Source: Eremomyces bilateralis CBS 781.70
Taxonomy: Eukaryota; Ascomycota; Dothideomycetes; Eremomycetales; Eremomycetaceae
Assembly (NCBI RefSeq): GCF_010015585.1
Contig: NW_022985072.1
Span: 1-64,000 of the forward strand
Reading direction: 5' to 3'
DNA: 64,000 nucleotides
The position numbers and the translations under genes were made by a program. This document shows, one piece after another, positions 24,114 through 36,037 of this stretch. The notes beneath the pieces are model-generated. The model was not told where the DNA came from, did no database searches, and saw only the letters and a program-made list of their open reading frames with translations. Positions within the stretch are counted from its first letter, which is position 1; every line of letters starts with the position of its first letter.

Positions 24114-26197
24114 CGCTGAACGGTCGGGCGTTCAGCAGATGTGGATGGATCAAAGACCGTAGCGACTGGCGTGGAAAAGTGGTGAATTTGGCGCGTGGTT
24201 TGGCGACGTGTTACGAGTAGATGGGTCAGATACCGACGGATATGGCCGTGGTCGAGATTAACGCGGGAGGCAAGGGAGGAGGTTCAACATGGATGCCGAG
24301 CCAGGAATTGCGAACAAAGGGCGAAGGGGTGATTGATGTTCGTTCGGTGGGACGGAAAATCGATGAATGAGATCGCGGCGATGCGAGCGATGGACATAGA
24401 AGCAGATCAGAAGGATCCGATCAGACTTCCATAGGTGATGGGATGGCAGGATGGTGGTCGGACGACGGACGGGGATACGCTAGGGGAAATTGATGGCGTG
24501 TGGAGGTTTCGGGGGGTCCCCTCCTTCACCAGCACTGTCCAGCGACCAGCACGCACCTCTGCTTGGACTGTTTCAGTGAGTAGAAAAGATACGTTTAGCG
24601 CCCGCAACGGCGAGTGGACAACGCCTAACGCCTAACCACCCTTGACTCTTGACTCTTGAGCGGCGTTGGGGCCTTCTAGGGGGCTGTGAGCTTGTGGACA
24701 CTGGGCAGCAATAATGGGCAAGTCGCAAGCGCAACAATCGAACCCCGAGCTAACTTGCCAAGGCGTGCTTGACTGCTTGTACTGTAAATGGACAAGGAAG
24801 GAAACACAGAAATACCAATTATGAGTTATGACTGATGGGACAAGAGAGATGATGGATAAAGATACTGCGAGGCGTGGAATTAGAGTGACTTCTGTATAAG
24901 TATCTGGTGAAAGTGGCTGCTGTTGCGAGATCAGATGGAAGTGACGCTTTTCCGCCTCTCCGTTCTTTCCTTCGCACAATCGCAAGGCGGCAAGGGTCCA
25001 ATCTGCCCTTTCCCTCCTGCCGAGTCCGAGGCTCTATGGCGGGGTTAGCACCATGGCTGACTAAAGAGGTTTGAGCAATCCCGCTAGCTGTTTGCGGACA
25101 GAACAGTGCCAACCGTAGTTGTTTATGGTCTCAAATTTGTTAGCGGTACTTTACTACCACGTGACAATACCATGGCAGAGCATCTGACATGCGTTTATGT
25201 GACATGGATTCAGGTCTTGCTGACACCTTGACGCCTTACCGTCTTCCAACCTCTCAAGGAGGCAACTTGCCTCTCCCAAAGTCCCAACCATGTACGGAGA
25301 ATCACTGCACAAATGCTTGTCTAGGTGTATTGATTATTATAGAATCGTAAGATTAATAGCGATAGTGGAGCGTCAAAGCCGAAACAACCTTGATCAAAAT
25401 AAACGGATTGAGTATTACCTGGGTGGCGATCTATCCCTGAGGTGGTTGGGTTGTACCCAGTAACCCAGTTTTGCCATGTACATACTCCGTACCGGTCCCC
25501 AGGTACTAGAACAGTATCTTGACATTTCGATACTAAAGTATAGTGAGGGATGACCTAGAAGGCCAGAACAGTAGCAAACCGGAAATCGCCTCAGGATCTT
25601 CATCGGAATAATGCTGCCGTGTGTGAACTTTTATTTAGCATATACCCGTTAGAATTCGGTGTATGAATGTAGCTTTCACGGAGGCGGATCTGAAATTAGA
25701 ATGCACAGGACGGAACCAAAGGAAAACAGCTCAGGCCAATCATAGATAATACCAAATTTGATGCCTAAGGCTACAAGGCTCCAACCGTGGCACTTGCTCA
25801 ACTGCATCCTCGGATTCCTCACCAATGGAAGTTGGAGCTGGTGATGCAAAGGCGCCAGAACGGCTAGTTTAGACCCCAACACGCGACAATTCGGTAGAGA
25901 CCTCCACTCCTAAGGCTTGACATAGCTTATCCTTATATGTTTTTACAACGTCCTTGACCGAGACCTTAACCAACCGGATCACTGGGGAACCCGCATGACT
26001 TCCCATTTGCCTGGTCTATCTCGTCTGTGAGACCGTGATCTGGTGGTGACAGAATCAACCCCTTCCCCAACCCTCGATGACTCGAAGGGAGCATATGACT
26101 TCTTGCCTCATGGTTCTTTTGTTGACAGCTCGGTGAGGCCCTTTCCACGTACCTGTGCGTGTTAGTCCCCGCCGAATACACTCCCTTGCGTTCGAAT
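24114..26197. other. Divergent promoter region of CDC24 and the F-box gene
   Basis: About 2.1 kb between divergent genes. I see no exon, RNA gene or transposon. Pyrimidine-rich stretches and short open frames only. Confidence 0.45.
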
Positions 26198-29100
26198 ATG
26201 GCTGGTCAGTGGCGGCAAGATGCATCAGTTCCGGTGAACAACTCCTCATATCCGACCCAACCCCCGTTTAAACTTCCTCCCTCGATCGGCTTCCCCTTCA
26301 AAATGGACGAAGGATATTCGGAGGATACCCGCAGCCAGCCGGATGTCGAGGTCGCTTCAAGGTCCGACTCTCGCGCCGGCGACGCGTTGGATGCGTATCC
26401 CAATGCGCTGTTGCCAGAGTGGATTCTGGCACTAGGTGAACCGGAACGTTGTGGTAGGAACTCAATAGACAATAGCCCTTGCGTCACGATTGCTTTCTTA
26501 CACTTGAATAGAACTGGCATACACCATAATGCGTTCCCTGAGAACATCCTCCATCGCGCAAATCGTCGACCGTGTCAACCCGCTTCTCCATCTCGACCCT
26601 GTCTCACATCTCCCCCCCGAAATCGTCCTGACAGTCCTCTCCAATTTAACGGCGGAAGAACTCATCAAAGCTTCGGTGCTTTCGAAAGGCTGGCATTACC
26701 GTGCCCTCGATGTGCAGCTGTGGCGGAGTCTCTTCCGCTCCGAAGGCTGGCGGTACAATATCCGCGAAGTACGAGAGTTTGAGGCGCGGGTATTCACATC
26801 GACGGTCGAGTCGAGGGAAAAACATACCCGTGTGAGACGCGCAGAAGCGGATGCTGGCCGCCAATCCAGCAAACGCCGCGCTCATGAGGGGTCCATACGA
26901 CTCGACACCGAAATCACCGTTCCTTCATCGTCAACAGCCGCAGAAGGAACCAGTGATGGGCCCTATGGCTGGGTGGAACAACATGGTGTTATCGAAGCGG
27001 ACGATAACTCGCCGAACAGCGACTCCGACAGGATGCAGGGGGTATCTTTCCAACACGATCCAATATCGCCCGTCATCGAGCCAAATGATGACATGTCCGC
27101 TACGCCGAGCCAATCCCCCATACGGAATGGAAATTCGCAGAGTCCGACGAAAACGCCTTTCATGACCCGCGATGAGCAAAACAGACCGCAGCTAGACTGG
27201 TATTACATCTATAAGCAGAAGCGGAGATTAGAAGCCAATTGGAACCATGGCCGATTTACCAACTTTATTCTCCCTCATCCTGACTTTCCAGAAGAGTCGC
27301 ACAACGAGTGCGTCTATACTATTCAGTATTCCGACCGCTATCTTGTCAGCGGCAGTCGAGATAAGACACTCAGAATCTGGGATTTGGAGACGCAGCGGCT
27401 CGCTCGGCCGCCTCTGACAGGGCACCAAGCGTCGGTACTCTGTTTACAGTTCGATGATAGCCCTCAAGAGGATGTCATCATTTCAGGCGGCAGTGACTGC
27501 CATGTCAAAATATGGCGGTTTTCGGATGGCGTATGTATCCATACCATCAACAGAGCCCACCGAGAACCGGTGTTGAACCTTCGATTTGACTCGCGATATC
27601 TCATTACCTGCTCGAAAGATCGTACCGTCAAAGTTTGGAATCGAAAGAACCTACCCACGACTCACCCCAACTTCCCTCGCCCCACTGCGAATGTCTCTGC
27701 GAAGTTTGCGGAGAGAGTCATCAGTCTTGCTGCTGAATACGAGCGGCAGCAATTGAGTCAGGTCATGTACAGCGAGGCCCCATCTCTTAAACCGTATGAA
27801 CTGCTCATGACCCTCCACGGCCATACCGCAGCAGTGAACGCCATTCAGATTCTCGACGGCGAGATTGTTTCGGCCTCCGGAGATCGAACAGTCAAGATAT
27901 GGGACGTTAGGTCTGGTAGATGTGTAAAAACCATACCTGGACATATCAAAGGGATTGCCTGCGTGCAATTCGACGGTCGACGAATCGTCAGCGGTAGCAG
28001 CGACGAGACCGTGCGAATCTTCGATCGAGTCACCGGCGCAGAGGTAGCATGTCTAAAAGGACATACGAACCTCGTCCGTACTGTGCAAGCGCGATTTGGC
28101 GATCTTCCCGGCGCAGAAGATGAGCTCGAAGCCGAAGCGCGCCAGATCGATCAGCAATACTTCTCGGCCAAACGTCTAGGACAACTCGAGGAAGTGAGTC
28201 GCGAGGTTATGAGAGCGCGAAATTCTGGGTCGCGCGACCCCAGTCGTATCTTCGCGTACGGCGCGAAACTCCCGCCTGGTGGAGGTGGGAGTCGGTGGGC
28301 GCGGATCGTCTCCGGTTCCTACGACGAGACCGTGATCATCTGGAAGCGGAACGCGGACGGGGAGTGGGTCGTGGCTCACCAGCTGTCGCAGTCGAGGGCG
28401 GTTATCAAGGCGGGAGGACCGAATAACGCCAGGCAGAGACATGTGGCTGCGGCCCAGGCCCAAATGGCTCTTCCGAACCCGAATCAGGCGCAAAACGGTG
28501 CAAATCACCCGCAAGCACCTGCACCGCTCGCTCAGGGTCAAGGGGGTGCTGCGACGAGCAATTTGCAGCCGCCCCAGAATCAGGCTGGGCCATCGACTGC
28601 GCAACATCCCCAACCTCAGACCCCAGTTTCGGCTCAGGCTGCTTCTCAATCAGCAATCCATCTTTCCGTGGCCATATCTGCAAGCAACGCATCCACGAAT
28701 GGCTCTGCATCTCGTTCGCCATCCCCAATCACACCCACTACCACCCCTTCGCAGCCGCAAGGGGCGTCAGCATCCGCCTCGACTTCTCAGCCTCCAGCAG
28801 CAACAGCGTCGCAGAGCACTCCAGCGGCTACCCCGAACACGCCAACCGCCGCACCAACGCAACCAGCACCCGCAACTCCGGCCCCACAATCTACCAACGA
28901 ACCCCAACCCGCCCCGGCAGGACCGGTGCCCGCCCCGGCAGGCCAGCCTCTGACCCCCATGCAGCAGCAACACCACCAACAAATGCTACAACACATGCAA
29001 CACATCCCTCCGGCACTCCAACAGTTCTACCAGCAGCAGGCCGGTGCGGCGGCCGGACCTGGCGCTGGCAACAACCCACCTCCACACCTGCTGCCGCCGC

Positions 29101-29261
29101 CGCCGGCCATGATGCCGTCGAACTCGCGCGTCTTCAAGCTGCAGTTCGACAGCCGACGGATCATCTGCTGCTCGCAGGATCCGACGATCGTGGGATGGGA
29201 CTTTGCGAATGGGGATGAGGATATCATTGCGGCGAGTCGGTTCTTTGGGGGAGATACGTGA
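26198..29261 (+). CDS. F-box and WD40-repeat protein
   Basis: This is likely the substrate receptor of an SCF ubiquitin ligase. Exons 26198-26453 and 26512-29261 join across a 58-bp intron to give 1001 aa, restoring CELAYTIMRSLRTSSI just before the F-box. The F-box is about residues 110-150 (HLPPEIVLTVLSNLTAEELIKAS, then VLSKGW and LWRSLF). Seven WD blades follow from about residue 345: DKTLRIWDLET, CHVKIWRFSDG, DRTVKVWNRK, DRTVKIWDVRSG, DETVRIFDRVTG, DETVIIWKRNADG and the last, QDPTIVGWDF. Between blades six and seven sits a low-complexity segment of about 235 residues rich in Pro, Gln, Ala, Ser and Thr (about 720-953). Resemblance is to Pof1/Met30-like and Fbw proteins, but I do not assign a named orthologue. 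Confidence 0.9.
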
Positions 29262-29654
29262 GGTGGATGGTTGAGCTTGCTTGTACCTCTGTGGTTTTGC
29301 GGCGCGTCCGGAACAGAGTCGTTAGATTGTGGGGGATATAATTTTACTGCTGGATGCATCGTTGGACTGGCGATGCTGGTACATGTGGATGTTCGTGGGC
29401 TCTCGCTATAATATATTGATATATTAGCACCCCGATGGATGAGGATGAAAGGGAACTTGGGAAGCTTGGGTGGTATATATTCGCATATAATTGACGACAT
29501 GTAGCTGCATTGCAGCGTCTTGGGGGCCGTCTGGGGGGCCTTTGGGTTGTATTTACGGAGTCCTGGCCCCTCGGTGACGATAGGCAAATTCCAGGGGACT
29601 CTTCTTCTCATTTTTAATGCATCAGTCTGCTGGCTATTCTCATGATATTGCGCG
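29262..29654. other. Intergenic between convergent F-box and CE3 genes
   Basis: About 390 bp of shared 3' flank. It has TATA-rich patches (ATATATTGATATATTAG) but no gene that I can support. Confidence 0.5.
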
Positions 29655-30458
29655 TTACGACCCTTCCCCAAACGTCCTGATGACGCTCGCCAGCGGCGCA
29701 AACCAGGCATCTGCAAGCTTCTCATTGCCCGCTTCATTCGGGTGGACGCCATCACCCGTGTCCGTCGCCGGATTGAACCCCGTGTAGCAATCCACCACGG
29801 TAATCGGGGACTCGGTGCTATTCAACCCCGCGGCCCACTGCGGGATCGCCTGATCCAACGCGACGACTCGCTGCGGACATTCGGCGCACGGGCTCGTTTC
29901 CCGCGGATTCAGCGGGATGATTTGTGCAACCTAAGCATCCACGTCAACCATCCCCGCATCCACGAAAACAAAGGAGGTCGAAACTCACCAGTATCTTCAT
30001 CCGACTATTGCTTGCCCGCATCTGCTTCACCAACGTCGCATACGCCCCCAACAGCTCCGTCGGGCTCTTTGCACTCCACACGTCGTTCGTCCCCAGATGC
30101 ATCATGACCACGTCCGGCTTCGTCGCGGCGAGCCATCCCGTCAGCAGGTTCTGGCTCGCGATGTTCGTCGCGAACATGCTCGCGTGGCCCTCATGTTGGC
30201 CGTCGTACGTGAAGCCGCAGCCGTCGGGTTGCAGGGTGCCGACGAAGTCGGTGTTCGTCGTCAGTCCGGCGGTTTGGAGCTTGCGGTAGAGGAGCGCGCG
30301 CCAGCAGCCCTAAGGAGGTTAACTGGATGGTAAAGGAACCCGTGGAAATGACATACTGGGCTGCCGGTAATCGAGTCGCCAAGTGCCATGATTTTGATGG
30401 CAGCCAGAGATTGGCCTGCCAATAAGAGAACGGTAAGTACAAATGGTAGAGGGTACAT
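29655..30458 (-). CDS. Secreted SGNH-hydrolase, carbohydrate esterase family 3-like
   Basis: This is probably an extracellular acetyl esterase acting on plant cell-wall polysaccharide such as acetylxylan. Exons 30458-30357, 30309-29989 and 29930-29655 give 232 aa; introns are 47 and 58 bp. A signal peptide is clear (MYPLPFVLTVLLLAGQSLA). The SGNH blocks follow: GDSITGSPGCWR with the nucleophile Ser, a Gly block around CGFTYDGQHEGH, HLGTNDVWS with the oxyanion Asn, and DGVHPNEAG with the catalytic Asp and His. Length and motifs match fungal CE3 enzymes. The second exon begins exactly at GCW after a TTAG acceptor. Deacetylation of xylan is an inference from the family. Confidence 0.88.
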
Positions 30459-31319
30459 CGTGGCGGATCCTTCCTGCACTGGCTACGGCATCCAGTGGGG
30501 TTTCGTGAGGAGAAGGAGTTCACACTATGACTTGCGCCGAAGAGGATGGAAAACATGACGACAAGTACAGTTCCATAAGTATCATCAGCACGAAGTCTAA
30601 TCATATCCACACTCTATCTGGTTCCAATCCGGACATGAAGAAGCAGTGGTTCCGTTCTCAAACCGCATATTGCTGAATTCGATACTCCGACTAAATTTCC
30701 CACCCAATGAAATAATTCCTAGCTCTTGGAACAAGGAGTATGACGGGTGGATTCAGGTAAGGAACCATTCTTGCAATGATAGACTGAAATTGAAATATTC
30801 AACGCCACCAATGGGACGTGGTGGATAGATTGACGGAGCTGTTTCAGGACTCTGATATAACGTTGCAGAAGAGCAGGTGACATTGACTTGACCTTCGAAA
30901 TCGGCATCAAATCAGGAGTGCCGTAGAATAGGATGAACTACACCATAACACTTCACTTCTGTCAGGTAACAGTAGTAAGACAAAGGTCATGAGCCTTAAA
31001 GTAGATTTCTTTCCAGACAGCCGACCAAGCAGTAGGTTGGTGATATTAGTTGCCAGGACCAGATGACCTAGAGATTGGAGGTGGGCCTGGCGTTGTTGGT
31101 ATTTTATGCCTCAGGCACAAAGGCCGAAATTCTCCGGCTCAGTCATCAAGGATTACGTCGATCTATCTCGGAGAGTGTTACATCCATCTTCCGTTATTAG
31201 CGCATGTCTTGTTCCAGACGCGTTCTCATCGTGTGAGGCACCTGTCAAGACTTTCTGGAGAACAATAAAATGTTATTTATGGAGATGTAGAGCAAATACC
31301 TCTGCTCCAGCCTTTCATC
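30459..31319. other. Divergent promoter region of the CE3 and NPP genes
   Basis: About 860 bp with no gene that I can support. It serves as the upstream region for both neighbours. Confidence 0.5.
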
Positions 31320-33596
31320 ATGGCCATCGACGCCGAGAAGTCAACGAAGTATGGTCGCCTGAATAGTGACGATGTCGATTCCGATTCCGAACGACGTGCT
31401 CCCTCCCTGGGCAGCAGAGCTTCAGGAGAGCTGCACGACGATGATCGGGTGTTACTCCAGGAGGAAGACGAGCAGCAGGAGCTGCTATTGAGGAAAGAAA
31501 CCTCGGGGATTCAAAGACTCCTTCGTGGTCGTGAGGATGGGAACAGCGCGGTCGAGATCGGGAAGAGGGAGAGGAGGAGGCTCGCAAGAGAAGCACGACA
31601 AAGTCAGAACAGGAGAAGCCGAGGGCAAGATAATGGGCTGATGTATGAAATGGAAGAAGGTGGTCCTGGTTCCGACTTTGCCTCATCTCGAAGCTCGTCG
31701 GAGTCGGATTTGAGAAAGCTGAGTTCATATCGGGGAGCTGAGAAGGTACCTAAAGCCATCTTTCGACGATTTAGGCTTCGCTAACAGTAACTGGACGAAA
31801 CGTCTCTCATTAATTAAACGTATTGCACTCTATCTTTCGATCATAGCCCTCTTCCTCGTCCTACTCTTTGCCGCATACAAGGCAACGCAAGCCTCGAAAC
31901 CTCGCTCTCCCCTTGCAACACTATCCAACGGAACGTCGCTGTTCGCACCTACCACTATCATCGTATCACTGGATGGATTCCGTGCCGATTTCCTCCAAAG
32001 AGGCCTTACTCCAACCCTGAACGCTTTTGTCCGCGAGGGAATCTCGCCGCTGTACATGACAGCAAGCTTCCCTAGCGTAACATTTCCGAACCATTTTACT
32101 TTGGTTACTGGACTCTATCCCGAAACCCATGGGATAGTAGGAAATACATTCTGGGATCCCGATCTGCAAGATAGCTTCTATTACACTGACAAAGAAGCGA
32201 TGGACCCGAAATGGTGGAATGGAGAGCCAATCTGGGTCACAGCGGAGAAACAGAGCGTGAGAAGCGCGATCCACATGTGGCCGGGCTCAGAAGCCCACAT
32301 CGGTGGCATCGAGCCGACTTTTGTTGACAAGTATAATGGTTCTGAAATCCTTTCGAAGAAGGTCGACAGAGTTCTCGAGCTGCTTGATTTACCTGGACTG
32401 GAATCATCCGATCATCCGCAACCAAGGCCACAGCTTATTGCTGCATATATACCTGTCGTAGATTCGGCTGGACACAAATATGGGCCGAATAGCACTGATA
32501 TCCGGCAGACGATCCAAAACGTGGATAACATGCTAGCAGGCCTATTCAATGGTTTGGAAGAGCGCAATCTAACAGACATTGTTAACGTCGTCGTTGTTTC
32601 CGATCATGGTATGGCTACCACGTCGACGCAGCGACTTATGCAGTTGGAAGATCTGGTGGATGTCTCTCGGATCGAACACATCGATGGCTGGCCCCTAATT
32701 GGTCTTCGCCCGAAAGACCCTGCGGATCTTGAGGACCTTTACAACCAAATCAAGGCAAAGGCGGAGACGAATCCTCATATTGAAGTATATCTCCGAGATC
32801 GTGATATGCCTGAGCGGTATCACTTCCGAAATAACGATCGTATTGCGCCGCTCTGGATTGTTCCGGAAGCTGGGTGGGCAATCGTTAAGAATGATGAATT
32901 CAACGTAGCTGAGGGGCTGATAAACGGCGATGTTTACCATCCTCTTGGATTACATGGATATGACCCCGAGCACCCCTTGATGCGGGCGATATTTGTTGCG
33001 CGAGGTCCGGCGTTCCCGCATAAACCTGATAGCAGAGTGGAAGTCTTCCGTAAGTTGAACACCCTTGCCTTCTCCATTCCGATCCTAACGGGGTGTCTCT
33101 AGAAAACACCGAAGTGTATAATATCATCTGCGAGTCGATTGGTATCGTCCCGAGTCCAAACAATGGCACTTTACACCTTCCCCTAAAACCGATTGGCCTA
33201 CATTCGGATGAGGGTGCTCCGACACTAGACCCACCGAATGACCCGCCGCCTTCAGAGCCCGTGCCCCCAAAGCCCGCGTCTCCAGAACCTGTGCCCCCAA
33301 AGCCCGCATCTCCAAAGCCCGCGTCTCCAAAGCCCGCGTCTCCAGAGCCCGCGTCTCCAGAGCCTGTGCCTCCAGAGCCTCAGCCAGACGTGGTGGCCTC
33401 TTCTACAAACGTCGCTACACCCCCCGCAGACGATTTGCTCCCCACTTCGACGACTAGCCCCGGCTCTGAGGATGCAACTAATGATCCTTCCCAGGAAACA
33501 CCAGAAGAGCAGGTGAAAGGTTGGATTGATTGGGTGCACGGCAAACTGGACGAATTTAAATCCTTTGTCAATGGCGTTCTCGGCGGGTCGGGCTAA
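31320..33596 (+). CDS. Membrane nucleotide pyrophosphatase/phosphodiesterase (NPP family)
   Basis: This type II membrane enzyme belongs to the alkaline-phosphatase superfamily and hydrolyses nucleotide phosphodiester or pyrophosphate bonds on the lumenal or outer side. Parts are a charged cytosolic head (MAIDAEKSTKYGRL...), one membrane helix (IALYLSIIALFLVLLFAAY), then the catalytic domain with LDGFRADF, TASFPSVTFPNHFTLVTG holding the Thr nucleophile, ETHGIVGN, PVVDSAGHKYGP and VSDHGM metal sites. A 53-bp intron (33050-33102) near the end is clear and restores EVFQNTEVYNII. The tail is a Pro/Lys/Glu/Ser repeat followed by an amphipathic end. Odd point: the head is open in one frame to 31745, while the membrane part is open in another from about 31747 (SFDDLGFANSNWTKRL). 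No normal intron joins them, so either an unusual splice or a one-base indel near 31755 exists. Confidence 0.85.
33255..33380 (+). repeat. 15-bp coding minisatellite, Pro-rich tail of the NPP gene
   Basis: About eight imperfect 15-bp units encode the pentapeptide P-(K/E)-P-(A/V)-(S/P). All units stay in frame. Near-identical neighbouring units suggest recent slippage, so length differences between strains are likely. Confidence 0.8.
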
Positions 33597-34357
33597 GCTT
33601 CATGTACGCCTGGAATGTGGAGCAGCCCGGGGATGCATCGAAGTCCGGATCTGGCAGCAATGCTACTCCTCGACGTTTTGAAGTTGTATCATGGCTGCTC
33701 TGATGCTCTTTTGTACTTGTAGGGCTCGTGGGCAGTTCGTAAACGGCCCACATTGGATGTCTGAGACCGCTGCACGGATGATTGGAGTCTTGGATGCTTT
33801 TTGCCTCGGGCCTGGAAATGTGTGGATTTGGCTAGAATCATAAAATATACCCAATTGCTGACGCTTGATAGGTGGTGTATGATTTATTTAGAGAAACTCA
33901 GAGTAGTATCTCATTCTCTTTCGAACATGATTACATGAATAGGGTGTCTACCCAATATCCATGGCATAGATCTAATCCCCTGAACACGTAACCAAAGCCC
34001 AAGCATAAATGCGTTTCTTTGTTGTATGAATTCCATTGTTGAACTTCCACCATAAGTACCTCCGCTTCCGGGACTAAAATAATGGGAAATATATATCGCA
34101 GCTCTCGTTACATTCTTTCTCTTTGTTGGGCCTTCTCTAACAGTAGATGTCGATAACCTGTAGCTGTCGGCATTTCTTGATTCTTCAATGCGTTCACTTT
34201 GAATCTGAATCTGTTCGTCGGTCCGAATCTTCAGTCAACTTGGCTTTTTGTTGTTTAGTGTCCTGAATTTATCACAGCAGAAGTCAAAATCTACAATTTC
34301 CTCTTCGAGCTTTCGTACACTTCTTATTCGTCAAGCGTCACAATTCGCTAGTCGACA
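33597..34357. other. Intergenic after the NPP gene
   Basis: About 760 bp of 3' flank and the upstream region of the amidoligase-like pseudogene. I see nothing else in it. Confidence 0.5.
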
Positions 34358-35649
34358 ATGGAGTCATCAGTGGTGGGCGTATTAGGCCTAACATCCTCTG
34401 GTTCCATACCTCCAGCAAACCAAGAGCAGTACCAGCGGAGGCTGGAGGAGTTGGCAGCAGGCAACAGGTCTGGCTCTGATGCCTAGGAGATCCTGGAATC
34501 GGGAAATTACGGAGCCTTAGCCTTCGGCATAGAATTTGAGACAATCTTTGCTTTTAGTGAGAGCGATCTCCGAACGGTCTTGCCAGCTCGCCATGCGATA
34601 GTGAAATCCCTGCCTGAGGACGCGGAAAGGTATCTATGGAAGGAGGGATACACGAATATTCCTTATCCCAGCTGGGCGATCTCCGGTATAGATGAAGAGG
34701 ACGGATATTCTGCAGGTGTCGAAGACTGGGTTGAACTAGAGGGCGGGCGCATTCGATCATACACGGTGGAGCCTCTGGAATTGGCGGCCCGGAAAGTGAA
34801 TGAGATTGCTAAATTGCCTATAGCGGCCCATGTACACTTTGATACCAACGACAGGAAGGCGGTGATATTCGACTATTGGAATATCTCCACTGAACTAACC
34901 GTACAGGCACTCACAAAACAAGAACTGAAAGCGACGGTGCTCAAGGACAAACCGGGCGAGCAGGCGCAGAACTGGGATTCCTGGGCTGTGGAATACATTT
35001 CTCCCAAGATTCGCGGTAACGAGTTCCATACGCATGCACTCGAAAATGACCTGTACCCACTTCTGGACTCTATCAATGGAACAGCGACCTCCAGGTTTGC
35101 TACAATAACGACAGGAGAGACCGGTCTACTGACGGGCAGACAAACTACATTTCATTCCGCTGGAGACTTCTGGAGGAGATTTTCGAGGAGATAGATCGGA
35201 CGACGAATGCGACTGGGCTGAGACGGCTCTTATGCGGCAACGATGAACTGGACCACGAAAAGGACATGTTGGTTAGTTTCGCCAATCAAATCCTAGAAGG
35301 AAACTATTACGGAGGACAAACGATAGAGTTCAGATAGCATGAGGCGCTACCGAGCCCAACTGGCATTTGTCACTGGGTAGAATTTTGTCTTGCATTGGGC
35401 AAATATGCCGCCTTCTGTACTCAACGAGCCGGAGGTTTCCCAGTTCGAAATTGGGGAAATCGCATTTATATCTTTGATCTGTTCGATGCCATAGGGCTCT
35501 CCGATGCTGCTCGCAAGCATTTTATGGAACGAATGGACAAGTTTTGTGACCCTCGGTACGCAAAGAGTCCGTATTGGAATCGACCGTATTGGGCATTTAG
35601 CGCGCCAATTCCAGCATCGAAACGAAGAAGGCTGAATGCTAGTAGGTAG
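34358..35649 (+). pseudogene. Amidoligase-like (PF12224-type) pseudogene
   Basis: A once-coding stretch of about 430 codons resembles fungal putative amidoligases, an ATP-grasp-like/glutamine-synthetase-fold family with unknown substrates. Conserved pieces are FGIEFE near 34526, WAVEYISPKIRGNEFHTHALEND near 34983 (family shape VEIVSP), LLEEIFEEIDRTTN near 35170, TIEFR-HEALPSPTG near 35325 (family motif TxEFRQHE) and WVEFCLALGKYA near 35375. The frame from the ATG at 34358 meets TAG at 34484, shifts by one base near 35140 (after TGRQT, before NYISFRW), and meets TAG at 35335 exactly where family members have Gln. That stop fits CAG to TAG, a C-to-T change. The first TAG could in principle lie inside a weak-donor intron, but the other two breaks are not explained by splicing. 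Confidence 0.72.
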
Positions 35650-36037
35650 TTAGAGTACTTTGGATAATGAATAGAGGAATAATTTGTGTACAAAATACGG
35701 CTATGGGTATAAATTCCGGAGTATGGTGTACCAACTGTGGAAATATCAACATGGGCTACCCAATTTAGGTATTCAACTTTATATGCCTCCCTCACTTCTC
35801 TCCACTTATCAAGTAGACGGGTTACCGCGTTCCTCAATGGGCAACATTACATTTTTCTATACAAATCTCCCCTCGCCTTCACGCATTCCTTGAGCTAAAA
35901 TGTGCCCCGACGATCAACATGTTGCCATCTTGTATGTGAGCTCTTGTTGAATAAACAAACCAGTCTGACTGCATATGGGGAGAAGCTTGGGATCGAGTGT
36001 CGGTCCCCCCTACTTTTCTAGCCACCGGACTTCGACA
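35650..36037. other. Intergenic between pseudogene and DUF7918-type gene
   Basis: About 390 bp with short AT-rich patches; presumably 3' flank of the minus-strand gene. I see nothing else. Confidence 0.5.
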
